Under the pieces are notes generated by a model that was not told the DNA's origin, ran no database searches, and saw only the letters and a program-made list of their open reading frames with translations. A program made the translations under genes and the position numbers. DNA of 9,735 bases from CAYPXN01 sp964470915 (GTDB lineage: Bacteria > UBA10199 > JADFYH01). Positions 1 through 6,185 of the stretch are shown here, in pieces; the first letter of the stretch is position 1; each line of letters begins with the position of its first letter. The stretch covers positions 1 to 9,735 of the forward strand of contig CAYYEM010000052.1 in the NCBI GenBank assembly GCA_964470915.1, read 5' to 3'.

Positions 1-582
1 AAAACGATGAATGTGTGAATAGTCGATCAGTCCTATCCTTGAAAGCATGAGAATAATTAAAGGGAGTTCAAAAGTAAGCCCAAAGGCGATTAAAAATTTT
101 GAGCTAAAGGAAAAGTAATCTTCCATTTTTGGCATAAAAAGAATGGGGGTATTATTGAAAATTTCTACAACAAATTTGAAGCCGGTTGGAAAAACTACAA
201 AATAACCAAACAAAGCTCCTCCCACAAAAAAGAAAGCAGAAAAAACTGCGAGTACAATGAGTCCCTTTTTTTCTTTTTTATAGAGCCCAGGAGAAATGAA
301 TCTCCAAACTTGATAAAAGATATAAGGAGCGACGAGCAGAGCTCCTGCCAAAAGAGCAGTTTTAAAATACACTAAGTATGACTCAAAAGGGGTGGTGGCA
401 ATAAAATGGCTTCCCTTAGGGAGAGAAGATTCCAGCGGTTTTATCAAAATAGAGAACAGTTCTTTTGAGTAATAAATGGTGAGGGCTGTGCCAACAATAA
501 GCGCTATCACAGAATGAATGAGGCTTCTACGAAGCTCCTTAATATGTTGCGCGAGATGTAAAAGATGAGGGTTCTCTTTCAT
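1..582 (-). CDS. tatC: Sec-independent protein translocase subunit TatC (partial, C-terminus off the left edge)
   Basis: TatC is the polytopic inner-membrane core of the twin-arginine translocase and binds RR signal peptides together with TatB. The visible 194 residues open with an amphipathic segment containing HIKELRRSL (about 13-21), the family's N-terminal signature. They continue through about four of the six membrane helices. Diagnostic stretches are YQVWRFISPGLYKKE (90-104), with F95 and E104 matching E. coli F94 and E103 of the signal-peptide site, YFVVFP (127-132), and FGLTFELP (167-174), with E172 matching E. coli E170. The ATG at 580-582 is the only nearby in-frame start. It lies 24 nt after the tatB-like stop, and no clear Shine-Dalgarno precedes it. 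The frame is open to base 1, so roughly the last 60 residues are missing. Identification is secure by motif order. Confidence 0.96.
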   Translation of the reverse strand, partial: MKENPHLLHLAQHIKELRRSLIHSVIALIVGTALTIYYSKELFSILIKPLESSLPKGSHFIATTPFESYLVYFKTALLAGALLVAPYIFYQVWRFISPGLYKKEKKGLIVLAVFSAFFFVGGALFGYFVVFPTGFKFVVEIFNNTPILFMPKMEDYFSFSSKFLIAFGLTFELPLIILMLSRIGLIDYSHIHRF

Positions 583-606
583 GGGAATAAGATGATCAGA
601 AAGAAT

Positions 607-825
607 TTATGAAACTTGAGAGTCTGTTTTTTTTTGATCGTTGTTTGCCGATGGACTTTCTTTTAAATCTGCTTCAAATGATTTTTTTACTTCATCTACA
701 GAGGATTTAATTTCATTGAACCATTTGCCTAAAGTACGGGCTGTTTCAGGAATTTTTTCGGGGCCCAAAAAAATCACTGCAATTACTAAAATAACCAATA
801 TTTCGCCAAATCCCATTCCAAACAT
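607..825 (-). CDS. tatB: Twin-arginine translocase TatA/TatB family protein, TatB-like
   Basis: This is a 72-residue single-span protein of the Tat export machinery: an N-out membrane helix (about 5-20), a Gly21-Pro22 hinge, an amphipathic helix (about 23-55) and a short polar tail. It opens MFGMGFGEIL, which resembles E. coli TatB (MFDIGFSELL), including a glutamate at position 8. The hinge reads LGPEKIPE, with LGP more typical of TatB than the FG hinge of proteobacterial TatA. It is shorter than E. coli TatB (171 aa) and near TatA length, so a bifunctional TatA/B is possible. It lies between the PBP gene (82 nt upstream) and tatC (24 nt downstream), all on the same strand. No Shine-Dalgarno is evident before the ATG. 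The family call is secure; the A versus B assignment is an inference. Confidence 0.85.
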   Translation of the reverse strand: MFGMGFGEILVILVIAVIFLGPEKIPETARTLGKWFNEIKSSVDEVKKSFEADLKESPSANNDQKKTDSQVS

Positions 826-837
826 GAAGGGCAGCTT

Positions 838-865
838 TTAGTGTCTAGTGTTTAGTGTTTAGTAT
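838..865. repeat. Four tandem copies of a 7-bp repeat (TTAGTGT)
   Basis: The plus strand reads TTAGTGT (838-844), CTAGTGT (845-851), TTAGTGT (852-858) and TTAGTAT (859-865). The two outer-type variants differ by one base each. On the transcribed minus strand this is a run of ACACTAA-like units ending 12 nt before the tatB start codon, in the mrcA-tatB spacer. Function is unknown. It is too short and unspaced to be a CRISPR array. Confidence 0.8.
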
Positions 866-907
866 TTTTTCTTCTACACACTGAGCTCTATTCACTTAAA
901 ACTGTAG

Positions 908-3709
908 TTAAAGATCTTTACTGAAAAACTCAGCTCCACTGCCATGTGACCCGCCTCCGCCTCCGCCGGTTCCTGTCCCAGGTAAAGTTCCGACGAAATC
1001 AACAGATTCTGCATCTCCTTTTACAATTTCCATAGGAGTTTGGTATTGAGAAAGGTCAATCCAAGAAGGAACTTTGAAGTCTTTAGTAGGATATTTTTTA
1101 GTCGCTTCTGTCATGTAATAAAGCCAGATAGGTGCAGCAACATGTCCCCCTGTGGCTCCATGACCAATTGTTTTTATTTTTTCGTCATGTCCTACCCAAA
1201 CTCCTGTAACGAGGGTGGGCGTAAACCCGATAAACCAAGCATCTGTCGCACCGTTTGTGGTTCCTGTTTTGCCTGCTGCGGGTTTGCCAAGTGGTAACAC
1301 TCGGGTTCCTGTTCCATATTTAACTACGTCTTGCAGAAGTGATACCATGGTGACAGCTGTGCGAGGAGTGATGACATAGCCTTCTGGGATATAACTTCCA
1401 TAGAGAATTTTCTTCTCATATTCACTTAAATTGAGTTGATCTTTTTTGATCACTTCATCACCTTGTGCAATGAGTTGAGCATTGTAATCCATTTCATCCC
1501 AAGGAATGCCTTTTTTGCTTTTCGCTTTTTCAGCTGGTTTTGTTTCAATTTTAGCTACAGGACTTGATTCTGGTTTTGATTCTGCAGAAGCTTGCTGGGA
1601 CTCAGGGATACTAGCTTGTCCATTGGCGACTTCGCCCTTACTGGAAACCGAAGAAGGATTACTCGAAGGAGATTTCTCAATCTTTTTATCTCCATCCCAA
1701 GTAATGACAAATTTAGAAGGATCTATTCCTTTAAATTCTTCAATGACTTTTCCATTAGGATCTACAATTTTTCGAATAAAATGAGTCTGAGGTAAAATTC
1801 CACCTGTAACAAAAGCTCCATAAGCGCGAGAAAGTTCAGAAAGATAAACATCATTGGCGCCTAGAGCCATGGAATAATATTTCTGGATATCTGAAGTGAT
1901 GCCTAACTTTCTCATGTAAGCATCAATATAATGTGTACCAATATCCATGACGATTCGGACCATGACCACGTTTCGAGAGTGGGTGAGGGCGCTGCGTACA
2001 GTTGTAGCCCCTGTAAATCCACCCCCATAGTTTTTGGGAGTCCAAAATTTTCCAGGAGATTCTTCGTACACAATAGGAGAATCCATCACAACTGTATTTG
2101 GGGTATAACCTTTGTCTAATGCAGCTGAGTAGATGGGAGGTTTAATCGAAGAACCAGGTTGGCGTAAAGCTTGTGTGGCACGATTAAATTCACTTCTTTT
2201 GTAATCTACGCCCCCTACAATTGCTTTTACTTCTCCACTGAAAGGTTCGTAGGAATACAGAGCGGCTTGAAGAGAAGTGGGTTGCTCTAAAGAAAAAACA
2301 TATTTGCCATCTGAAGTTTGAGCGCTTGTTTTTTCTTCAGGAATATTTTTTGACTTATCGTCTTTTGCTTTTTTGGCAAGTTCAGGCTTTGCTTTTTTAT
2401 AAAGCTTTACTTGGATGACATCTCCGTAACCTAAATTGTCTGAACCATAAGCCCAACTAGTTGTTTCAGGGGCTACAATCCCTTTTGCATTCCCTACTTG
2501 AATTTCGAAACCTTTACTTCGGCTTCCACCTAAAATGACTGCTTCATAATATTTATTTTCTACAAGAGGAGTTGGAATTTTTAATAAAGCATCATGACTT
2601 TTGCTTTTTCCATGATCAACCGGGATATTGCCTTCGACTAAGCTTAGGTGGTTTTGCTCAGTGAATTTTGCAATAGCTTCTGCATTCGGGAGGGTATGAC
2701 GTGCAGCTCGATAGCCTTGATGACGTTCAACATCTCGAACCCCTCGTTCAACAGCATGTTCCGCTGCTTTTTGCATATCGAGAGTAGTGGTGGTATAAAT
2801 TTTCCATCCACTTTTATAAAGAGCATCATCCCCATATTTTTCCTGGATATGACGACGAACTGTTTCGGTAAAGTAGGGGGTATATTTGATGTTAAAATCT
2901 TTATCAGTTTCAGCTTTATATAATTTTAAAGAGTAGGATTTTGCTTCATCCGCTTCTTTTTTGTTGATGTACCCAAGTTCTTGCATGCGGTCGATTACAT
3001 AATGTTGTCGGATTTTTGCGCGATCTGGATTAATAAGAGGATTAAAAGTAGAAGGTGCCTTTGATAAACCAATAATCATGGCGATTTCAGCAATGTTTAA
3101 GTCTTTTAGTTCTTTATGGAAATAATTACGTGCTGCAGCCGTCACTCCATAAGCACGATTTCCAAAAAAAGTTTGATTAAGATACAAGAAAAGAATTTGA
3201 TCTTTGGTGAAATTGGTTTCGATCTGGGTCGCGACAATAGCTTCCTTGATTTTGCGGTCGTAAGTTCTTTCAGGAGATAATACTAAAGCTTTAGCTACTT
3301 GCTGAGTGAGTGTAGATCCTCCTTGAACGACTTGACCTGCTTTCAAGTTAGTGATGAAAGCTCGAAAGATTCCCCAAGGGTCTACTCCGTGATGCTGATA
3401 AAATCGTTCATCTTCAGTAGCGATCAGAGCCTCAATCATTTTTTTAGGAACATCTTTAATGGGTGTTAGAAAGCGACATTCTATCCAAAATTCACCAATT
3501 TTATTTCCATCGGTATCAAACACTTCCGAGACGAGAGGTGGTTTGTAATCTTCTATCCGATCCATTTTAGGAAGATCTCTAGAAAAATAGAAATAAGCAA
3601 AAGCACCTACACCTAGCCCGAGTAATACTAGAACTAAGGTGGAGAAAAAAACAAAACGTAAAAATCTTGAAAAAAAAGACCTCTTCTGAGGTGATTTAGA
3701 TTGCTTCAT
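908..3709 (-). CDS. mrcA: Class A penicillin-binding protein 1A (bifunctional transglycosylase/transpeptidase)
   Basis: This enzyme polymerises lipid II into glycan strands and cross-links the stem peptides in the periplasm. The 933 residues begin with a basic cytoplasmic tail and one membrane anchor (about 20-42). The GT51 domain follows, with EDERFYQHHGVDP (99-111, catalytic E99), GGSTLTQQ (130-137) and RKIKEA (152-157, second Glu E156). The transpeptidase has RQPGSSIKP (516-524, S520 nucleophile and K523), SRN (578-580) and KTGTT (814-818). It is longer than E. coli PBP1A (850 aa). A Ser/Lys/Glu/Pro-rich low-complexity insert lies at about 676-733 between SRN and KTG, and a Gly-rich stretch (911-925) precedes the final EFFSKDL. 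The ATG at 3709 is supported by the N-terminal anchor; the only AGGAG lies a long 15 nt upstream. It is probably the first gene of a transcript continuing into tatB and tatC. Confidence 0.96.
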   Translation of the reverse strand: MKQSKSPQKRSFFSRFLRFVFFSTLVLVLLGLGVGAFAYFYFSRDLPKMDRIEDYKPPLVSEVFDTDGNKIGEFWIECRFLTPIKDVPKKMIEALIATEDERFYQHHGVDPWGIFRAFITNLKAGQVVQGGSTLTQQVAKALVLSPERTYDRKIKEAIVATQIETNFTKDQILFLYLNQTFFGNRAYGVTAAARNYFHKELKDLNIAEIAMIIGLSKAPSTFNPLINPDRAKIRQHYVIDRMQELGYINKKEADEAKSYSLKLYKAETDKDFNIKYTPYFTETVRRHIQEKYGDDALYKSGWKIYTTTTLDMQKAAEHAVERGVRDVERHQGYRAARHTLPNAEAIAKFTEQNHLSLVEGNIPVDHGKSKSHDALLKIPTPLVENKYYEAVILGGSRSKGFEIQVGNAKGIVAPETTSWAYGSDNLGYGDVIQVKLYKKAKPELAKKAKDDKSKNIPEEKTSAQTSDGKYVFSLEQPTSLQAALYSYEPFSGEVKAIVGGVDYKRSEFNRATQALRQPGSSIKPPIYSAALDKGYTPNTVVMDSPIVYEESPGKFWTPKNYGGGFTGATTVRSALTHSRNVVMVRIVMDIGTHYIDAYMRKLGITSDIQKYYSMALGANDVYLSELSRAYGAFVTGGILPQTHFIRKIVDPNGKVIEEFKGIDPSKFVITWDGDKKIEKSPSSNPSSVSSKGEVANGQASIPESQQASAESKPESSPVAKIETKPAEKAKSKKGIPWDEMDYNAQLIAQGDEVIKKDQLNLSEYEKKILYGSYIPEGYVITPRTAVTMVSLLQDVVKYGTGTRVLPLGKPAAGKTGTTNGATDAWFIGFTPTLVTGVWVGHDEKIKTIGHGATGGHVAAPIWLYYMTEATKKYPTKDFKVPSWIDLSQYQTPMEIVKGDAESVDFVGTLPGTGTGGGGGGSHGSGAEFFSKDL

Positions 3710-3733
3710 AAGGCGTGGGAATGACTCCTTTTT

Positions 3734-3773
3734 TGAATAAGTTATTCATACATATCTTCGAGGGTCTCTGCAA
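3734..3773 (-). promoter_or_regulatory. Perfect palindrome overlapping a possible mrcA promoter
   Basis: TGAATAAGTTATTCA (3734-3748) is a perfect 15-bp palindrome with seven-base arms and one central base, 25 bp before the PBP1A start codon. On the minus strand a weak sigma70-like pair overlaps it: TTGCAG (3773-3768), a 17-bp spacer, then TATGAA (3750-3745). An operator covering the -10 box and start site would fit repression. The promoter match is only 3/6 and 4/6, so the palindrome is firm but its role is inferred. Confidence 0.3.
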
Positions 3774-3796
3774 CCTATTTAAAATACTAAAATCAC

Positions 3797-3823
3797 TTGA
3801 CGCAAGGGGGTACGAAATATAAA
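3797..3823 (+). promoter_or_regulatory. Candidate sigma70-type promoter for the lipoprotein pair
   Basis: TTGACG (3797-3802) is followed by TATAAA (3818-3823) with a 15-bp spacer, one to two bases shorter than usual. It points at the first lipoprotein gene and would leave an AT-rich leader of about 120 nt before the ATG at 3953. No better -35/-10 pair was seen in the 243-bp divergent spacer. Confidence 0.4.
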
Positions 3824-3952
3824 AATTTCTCAGTATTTTTTGTTTAGGTTTTAAAAACTTTTATTCTCAATAGAACTCAATCAAAGAAAAACCTCATTGT
3901 AAGAAATAGACGGATTTTTTTGATCAAGTTTCTTAAAGAGAAAGGGGATTTT

Positions 3953-4363
3953 ATGTTAAGGAAGGGAATTATTTTTTGTAGTGTTCTTGCTGTTTTGGCA
4001 GCAGGCGCTATGTCTTGTAAGAAAAAAGACCTGTCTTCAGAGTCAGGACTTGAAAGCAATATTAAAAAAGAAACGATGGATGTGAAAGGAGCAGCTTCTC
4101 CAGAGGCTACTGCACCTGCTCTTGTTCCACCACCACCTCCGCCACCTCCTCCGTTGCCGACTAGTTTGCCAAGTGCTTTACCTACAACTCCGCCCATGGG
4201 TGCTCCTGCTTTGCCAAGCGCGCCTATAACTCCTCCGAGTTCAGCGGCTCCTTCTGCTTTGCCATCTGCACCTCTTGCTGCACCTTCTGCTCTTCCTCCT
4301 CCGCCTCCACCGCCACCTCCACCTCCTCCTCCACCACCTGCAGCAGCTCCTTCTGTACCTTAA
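3953..4363 (+). CDS. Small proline-rich lipoprotein (hypothetical)
   Basis: I do not recognise a family. The 136 residues start with a lipoprotein signal peptide: MLRK, a hydrophobic core (5-19), then a lipobox-like AMSC with Cys22 as the predicted lipidated residue, followed by KKKD. With no Asp at +2, outer-membrane sorting is expected under the enterobacterial rule. A short charged/serine neck (23-50) leads to a Pro/Ala/Ser/Leu tail with no charged residues after about residue 51. The tail has nine prolines at 59-67, LPSALP/LPSAP repeats at 71-114, and fifteen prolines at 115-129. Such a tail should be extended and disordered or polyproline II. The ATG at 3953 was preferred over an in-frame ATG at 3920. 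It has AAAGGGG five bases upstream and gives a normal signal peptide. A neighbouring lipoprotein shares the same plan. A role as a periplasm-spanning or wall-associated spacer is only a guess. Confidence 0.85.
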   Translation: MLRKGIIFCSVLAVLAAGAMSCKKKDLSSESGLESNIKKETMDVKGAASPEATAPALVPPPPPPPPPLPTSLPSALPTTPPMGAPALPSAPITPPSSAAPSALPSAPLAAPSALPPPPPPPPPPPPPPPAAAPSVP

Positions 4364-4390
4364 TGCAGATTGTAAACTGATTCTTGTTAA

Positions 4391-4423
4391 GGGGTGCTCT
4401 CAAAAAGAGCACCCCATTTTTTT
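4391..4423 (+). terminator. Strong rho-independent terminator between the two lipoprotein genes
   Basis: This is a perfect 10-bp stem GGGGTGCTCT (4391-4400) / AGAGCACCCC (4406-4415) with a five-base loop CAAAA, followed by one A and seven Ts (4417-4423). It begins 27 nt after the first lipoprotein stop. The T-run ends three bases before the AAGGAG Shine-Dalgarno (4427-4432) of the second gene. It should end most transcripts from the first gene and leave the second to readthrough or an unseen promoter. Confidence 0.93.
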
Positions 4424-4438
4424 ATGAAGGAGATTGAA

Positions 4439-4696
4439 ATGAAAAAAGTTTTATTGTCACTTGGGGTTTTGTGTTTTTTAGGGGTTTTGGCATGTCAGAA
4501 AAAAACAGAGTCAAATGTAGAGGAGATGGGAGATCCTTCTTCTGTGAAGGTAATGACGGCAACGCAAATTAATAGCATTCCTCAGATTCCTCAAAGCTTG
4601 CCTGCCTCTTTACCTTCAAAGCCAGAATCGATTCCTTCAACTTTGCCTTCAACAAACTCTTCAAAGTCTTTAGATTCTCAGCCTGCTACTTGGTAA
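4439..4696 (+). CDS. Small lipoprotein, shorter relative of the preceding gene (hypothetical)
   Basis: No named family is recognised. The 85 residues start MKKVLLSLGVLCFLG and reach a good lipobox VLAC with Cys19 predicted to be lipidated, then QKKTESN. The rest is polar, with a Pro/Ser/Leu tail (about 49-75) built from LPASLPSKP and IPSTLPST units. This recalls the LPSALP units of the upstream lipoprotein, so the two are probably diverged paralogues or partners. The ATG at 4439 was chosen over the in-frame ATG at 4394. That upstream start lies inside the terminator stem, whereas AAGGAG (4427-4432) sits six bases before 4439 and yields a clean signal peptide. The stop is one base away from the stop of the convergent gene, and no terminator is visible at this junction. 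Confidence 0.85.
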   Translation: MKKVLLSLGVLCFLGVLACQKKTESNVEEMGDPSSVKVMTATQINSIPQIPQSLPASLPSKPESIPSTLPSTNSSKSLDSQPATW

Positions 4697-4697
4697 T

Positions 4698-5261
4698 TTA
4701 AATGCCGATTGATACGGCCAGAAGAGCAATGCCTAAAGGAATTAAAAAGTTGTCCCAAGCTCCGAAAGGAAGAGACTCTAAAAGCATGCCAGCAAAAGCT
4801 AAAATAAGTGAATGCTGAAAAGAAATAAAAGGAAGTTGAATGAGTAGGGCGGTTAGGAAAAACACAAAACATCCTAAATAAGTTTTTTGAGGAGAATAAA
4901 AAACTTTTTTCTCTCCAAAAAACTTACCACTTAAGCAGGCTGTCGTGTCTGCTACACAGACTTGTAATACTGCACAAGTTGCAATGTTAAACTTGAAAAA
5001 AAGCAAAACGATAAAAATTCCAAAACCTAGAAGAGGAGGGCCTAAGTCAACTTTTTCTTCTCTTTTAAGAAATTGGGTGAGTTCATCCATATAAGGAAGC
5101 CCAATCCCTCTTTTTTCATGCAAATAAATCGAGATGAAATAAGAAACAATTAATAACAAAAGAATAAATAAAGAAGTCCAATAATAATAGGAAGAAAGCA
5201 GAAGGAATAAGACCCCTGGTGTGTGTAATGATTTTCTTAAAACTTCTTTTTTAAAACTCAT
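4698..5261 (-). CDS. Polyprenol/diacylglycerol CTP-kinase-like membrane protein (COG0170, SEC59/dolichol kinase-like)
   Basis: This family includes dolichol kinase, phytol kinase (VTE5) and yeast DAG kinase Dgk1. They use CTP to phosphorylate a lipid alcohol and share a fold with CdsA-type cytidylyltransferases. The 187-residue protein is mostly hydrophobic with about six membrane segments. Family hallmarks are RKSLHTPGV near the N-terminus (9-17), ADTTACLSGKFFG (104-116, acidic D105), KKVFYSPQKTYLG (118-130, KT at 126-127 and G130) and ESLPFGAWDNFLIP (162-175, E162, D170-N171, P175). The bacterial substrate cannot be read from sequence; undecaprenol or diacylglycerol is plausible. The start codon overlaps the end of the PAP2 phosphatase gene by 11 nt and has no Shine-Dalgarno, pointing to translational coupling. 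CdsA is an alternative, but the protein is short and lacks an obvious full CdsA signature. Confidence 0.75.
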   Translation of the reverse strand: MSFKKEVLRKSLHTPGVLFLLLSSYYYWTSLFILLLLIVSYFISIYLHEKRGIGLPYMDELTQFLKREEKVDLGPPLLGFGIFIVLLFFKFNIATCAVLQVCVADTTACLSGKFFGEKKVFYSPQKTYLGCFVFFLTALLIQLPFISFQHSLILAFAGMLLESLPFGAWDNFLIPLGIALLAVSIGI

Positions 5262-6117
5262 GATAAAGCATCATGCCATAACGGTCTTTTCCTACGTCAG
5301 GCATCACCGAAAAATTATTGTGTAATTTCTTGTGAAATTTTGAAGTGCCATAAGCAATCACGGTACCGATAGTAGCACCCATCAATACATCTGAAGGGAA
5401 GTGCTTGTAGGAATCTACTCTTGAAATAGCGATTAAACTCGCAAAAGCATAAGCTGGTACTCCCGCTTTCCAGCCATACATCATTTGTAGAGTAGTTGCC
5501 GTACTAAAAACCCCCGCAGCATGAGCTGAAGGAAAGCTGTTTTTGCCTCCATCAGGACGCTGTCTTCGGAAAGCATATTTTGCACCAATAGTGATGAGTT
5601 CGGACCAAAACAATGATTCCAGCATCACTTCGCCGGTTGTGGTTAATTTTTCATTGTGTATTCCTGCGCCGACAATGGTTGTGATGAGCCCTACACCGGC
5701 CATTGTATAAGGTGCGCCCATTTGCCCCAACACATCATTGCCAGTTTGTCCAAATATAGCATTTTTTTGAAAACTATATTCTATGGATTTATCCTTTTGA
5801 TAGAGACCGGCTGAGATTCCAGCACCCACAGCAAAACCTAGAGCGCCCCAACCCCAAAAACTATCTTTAATGTCGAATGCAAGATGCTTGGGGAGATCGG
5901 TGAAAGTAAATTTTTCAGCTTTTTTTGAACGTTCAGCAAATTCTTCATCTTTTTTTGGAATTGTTGGGCTTTCAGAAACAGAATTGGATTCTGAGTTGCT
6001 TGCAGTTTCAAATTGTGGGATCTCGCTCAGATTTAGTTTTTCAGCTCTTGCTTGCGGAAAGCATGGGAAAAATTGAGTCATGAAAATAAAAATTAAAAGA
6101 AGAGAAATTTTTTTCAT
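5251..6117 (-). CDS. PAP2-superfamily lipid phosphatase with signal peptide
   Basis: PAP2 enzymes remove phosphate from lipid phosphates or pyrophosphates (phosphatidate, undecaprenyl pyrophosphate, lipid A) on the outer face of the membrane. The 288 residues carry all three motifs: K180-x6-R187-P188, PSAH at 196-199, and SR at 232-233 followed by H239 and D243 (SRVDSYKHFPSD). The N-terminus is a signal peptide ending PQARA (to about 25). A Ser/Glu-rich linker (about 36-68) follows, then several hydrophobic segments. The C-terminus ends in Phe with a short strand-like YGMMLYHEF, seen in some outer-membrane-associated PAP2 proteins, though no barrel is present. The ATG gives the best signal peptide. 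The bases before it form CCCGCGGG (6119-6126) rather than a Shine-Dalgarno. The gene overlaps the downstream kinase-like gene and is divergent from the exchanger gene. Confidence 0.9.
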   Translation of the reverse strand: MKKISLLLIFIFMTQFFPCFPQARAEKLNLSEIPQFETASNSESNSVSESPTIPKKDEEFAERSKKAEKFTFTDLPKHLAFDIKDSFWGWGALGFAVGAGISAGLYQKDKSIEYSFQKNAIFGQTGNDVLGQMGAPYTMAGVGLITTIVGAGIHNEKLTTTGEVMLESLFWSELITIGAKYAFRRQRPDGGKNSFPSAHAAGVFSTATTLQMMYGWKAGVPAYAFASLIAISRVDSYKHFPSDVLMGATIGTVIAYGTSKFHKKLHNNFSVMPDVGKDRYGMMLYHEF

Positions 6118-6147
6118 GCCCGCGGGGTTAACATAGCTTCTTTATGA

Positions 6148-6177
6148 TTGCCAACTGAATTCACCCAAGTCTATAAG
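6148..6177 (+). promoter_or_regulatory. Candidate promoter for the exchanger gene, near-leaderless
   Basis: TTGCCA (6148-6153, five of six consensus bases), an 18-bp spacer and TATAAG (6172-6177, five of six) point at the ATG at 6186. A start six or seven bases after the -10 would fall at about 6183-6184, leaving only one or two untranslated bases. This agrees with the absence of a good Shine-Dalgarno before that ATG. Confidence 0.45.
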
Positions 6178-6185
6178 AGCTTCCC

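Noticed and set aside
838..865. CRISPR-like or telomere-like array
   Set aside because: The 7-bp units are directly abutting with no spacers and only four copies; this is a simple tandem repeat.
1040..2923. Several plus-strand frames of 60-90 aa inside mrcA (e.g. 1506-1784, 2648-2923)
   Set aside because: They lie opposite a clearly conserved PBP1A frame, have no ribosome sites and show no recognisable motifs.
3877..4197. Minus-strand frame encoding a glycine run and basic tail (106 aa)
   Set aside because: It is the antisense image of the proline-rich lipoprotein coding sequence (Pro codons read as Gly), has no ribosome site, and lacks a credible domain.
4224..4412. Minus-strand frame rich in Glu/Val (62 aa)
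   Set aside because: Antisense of the CCN-rich proline tract plus the terminator stem; composition is an artefact of the repeat.
4703..4717. GCCG/CGGC short stem near the convergent junction as a terminator
   Set aside because: Only four base pairs, inside the kinase-like coding sequence, and no T-run on either side.
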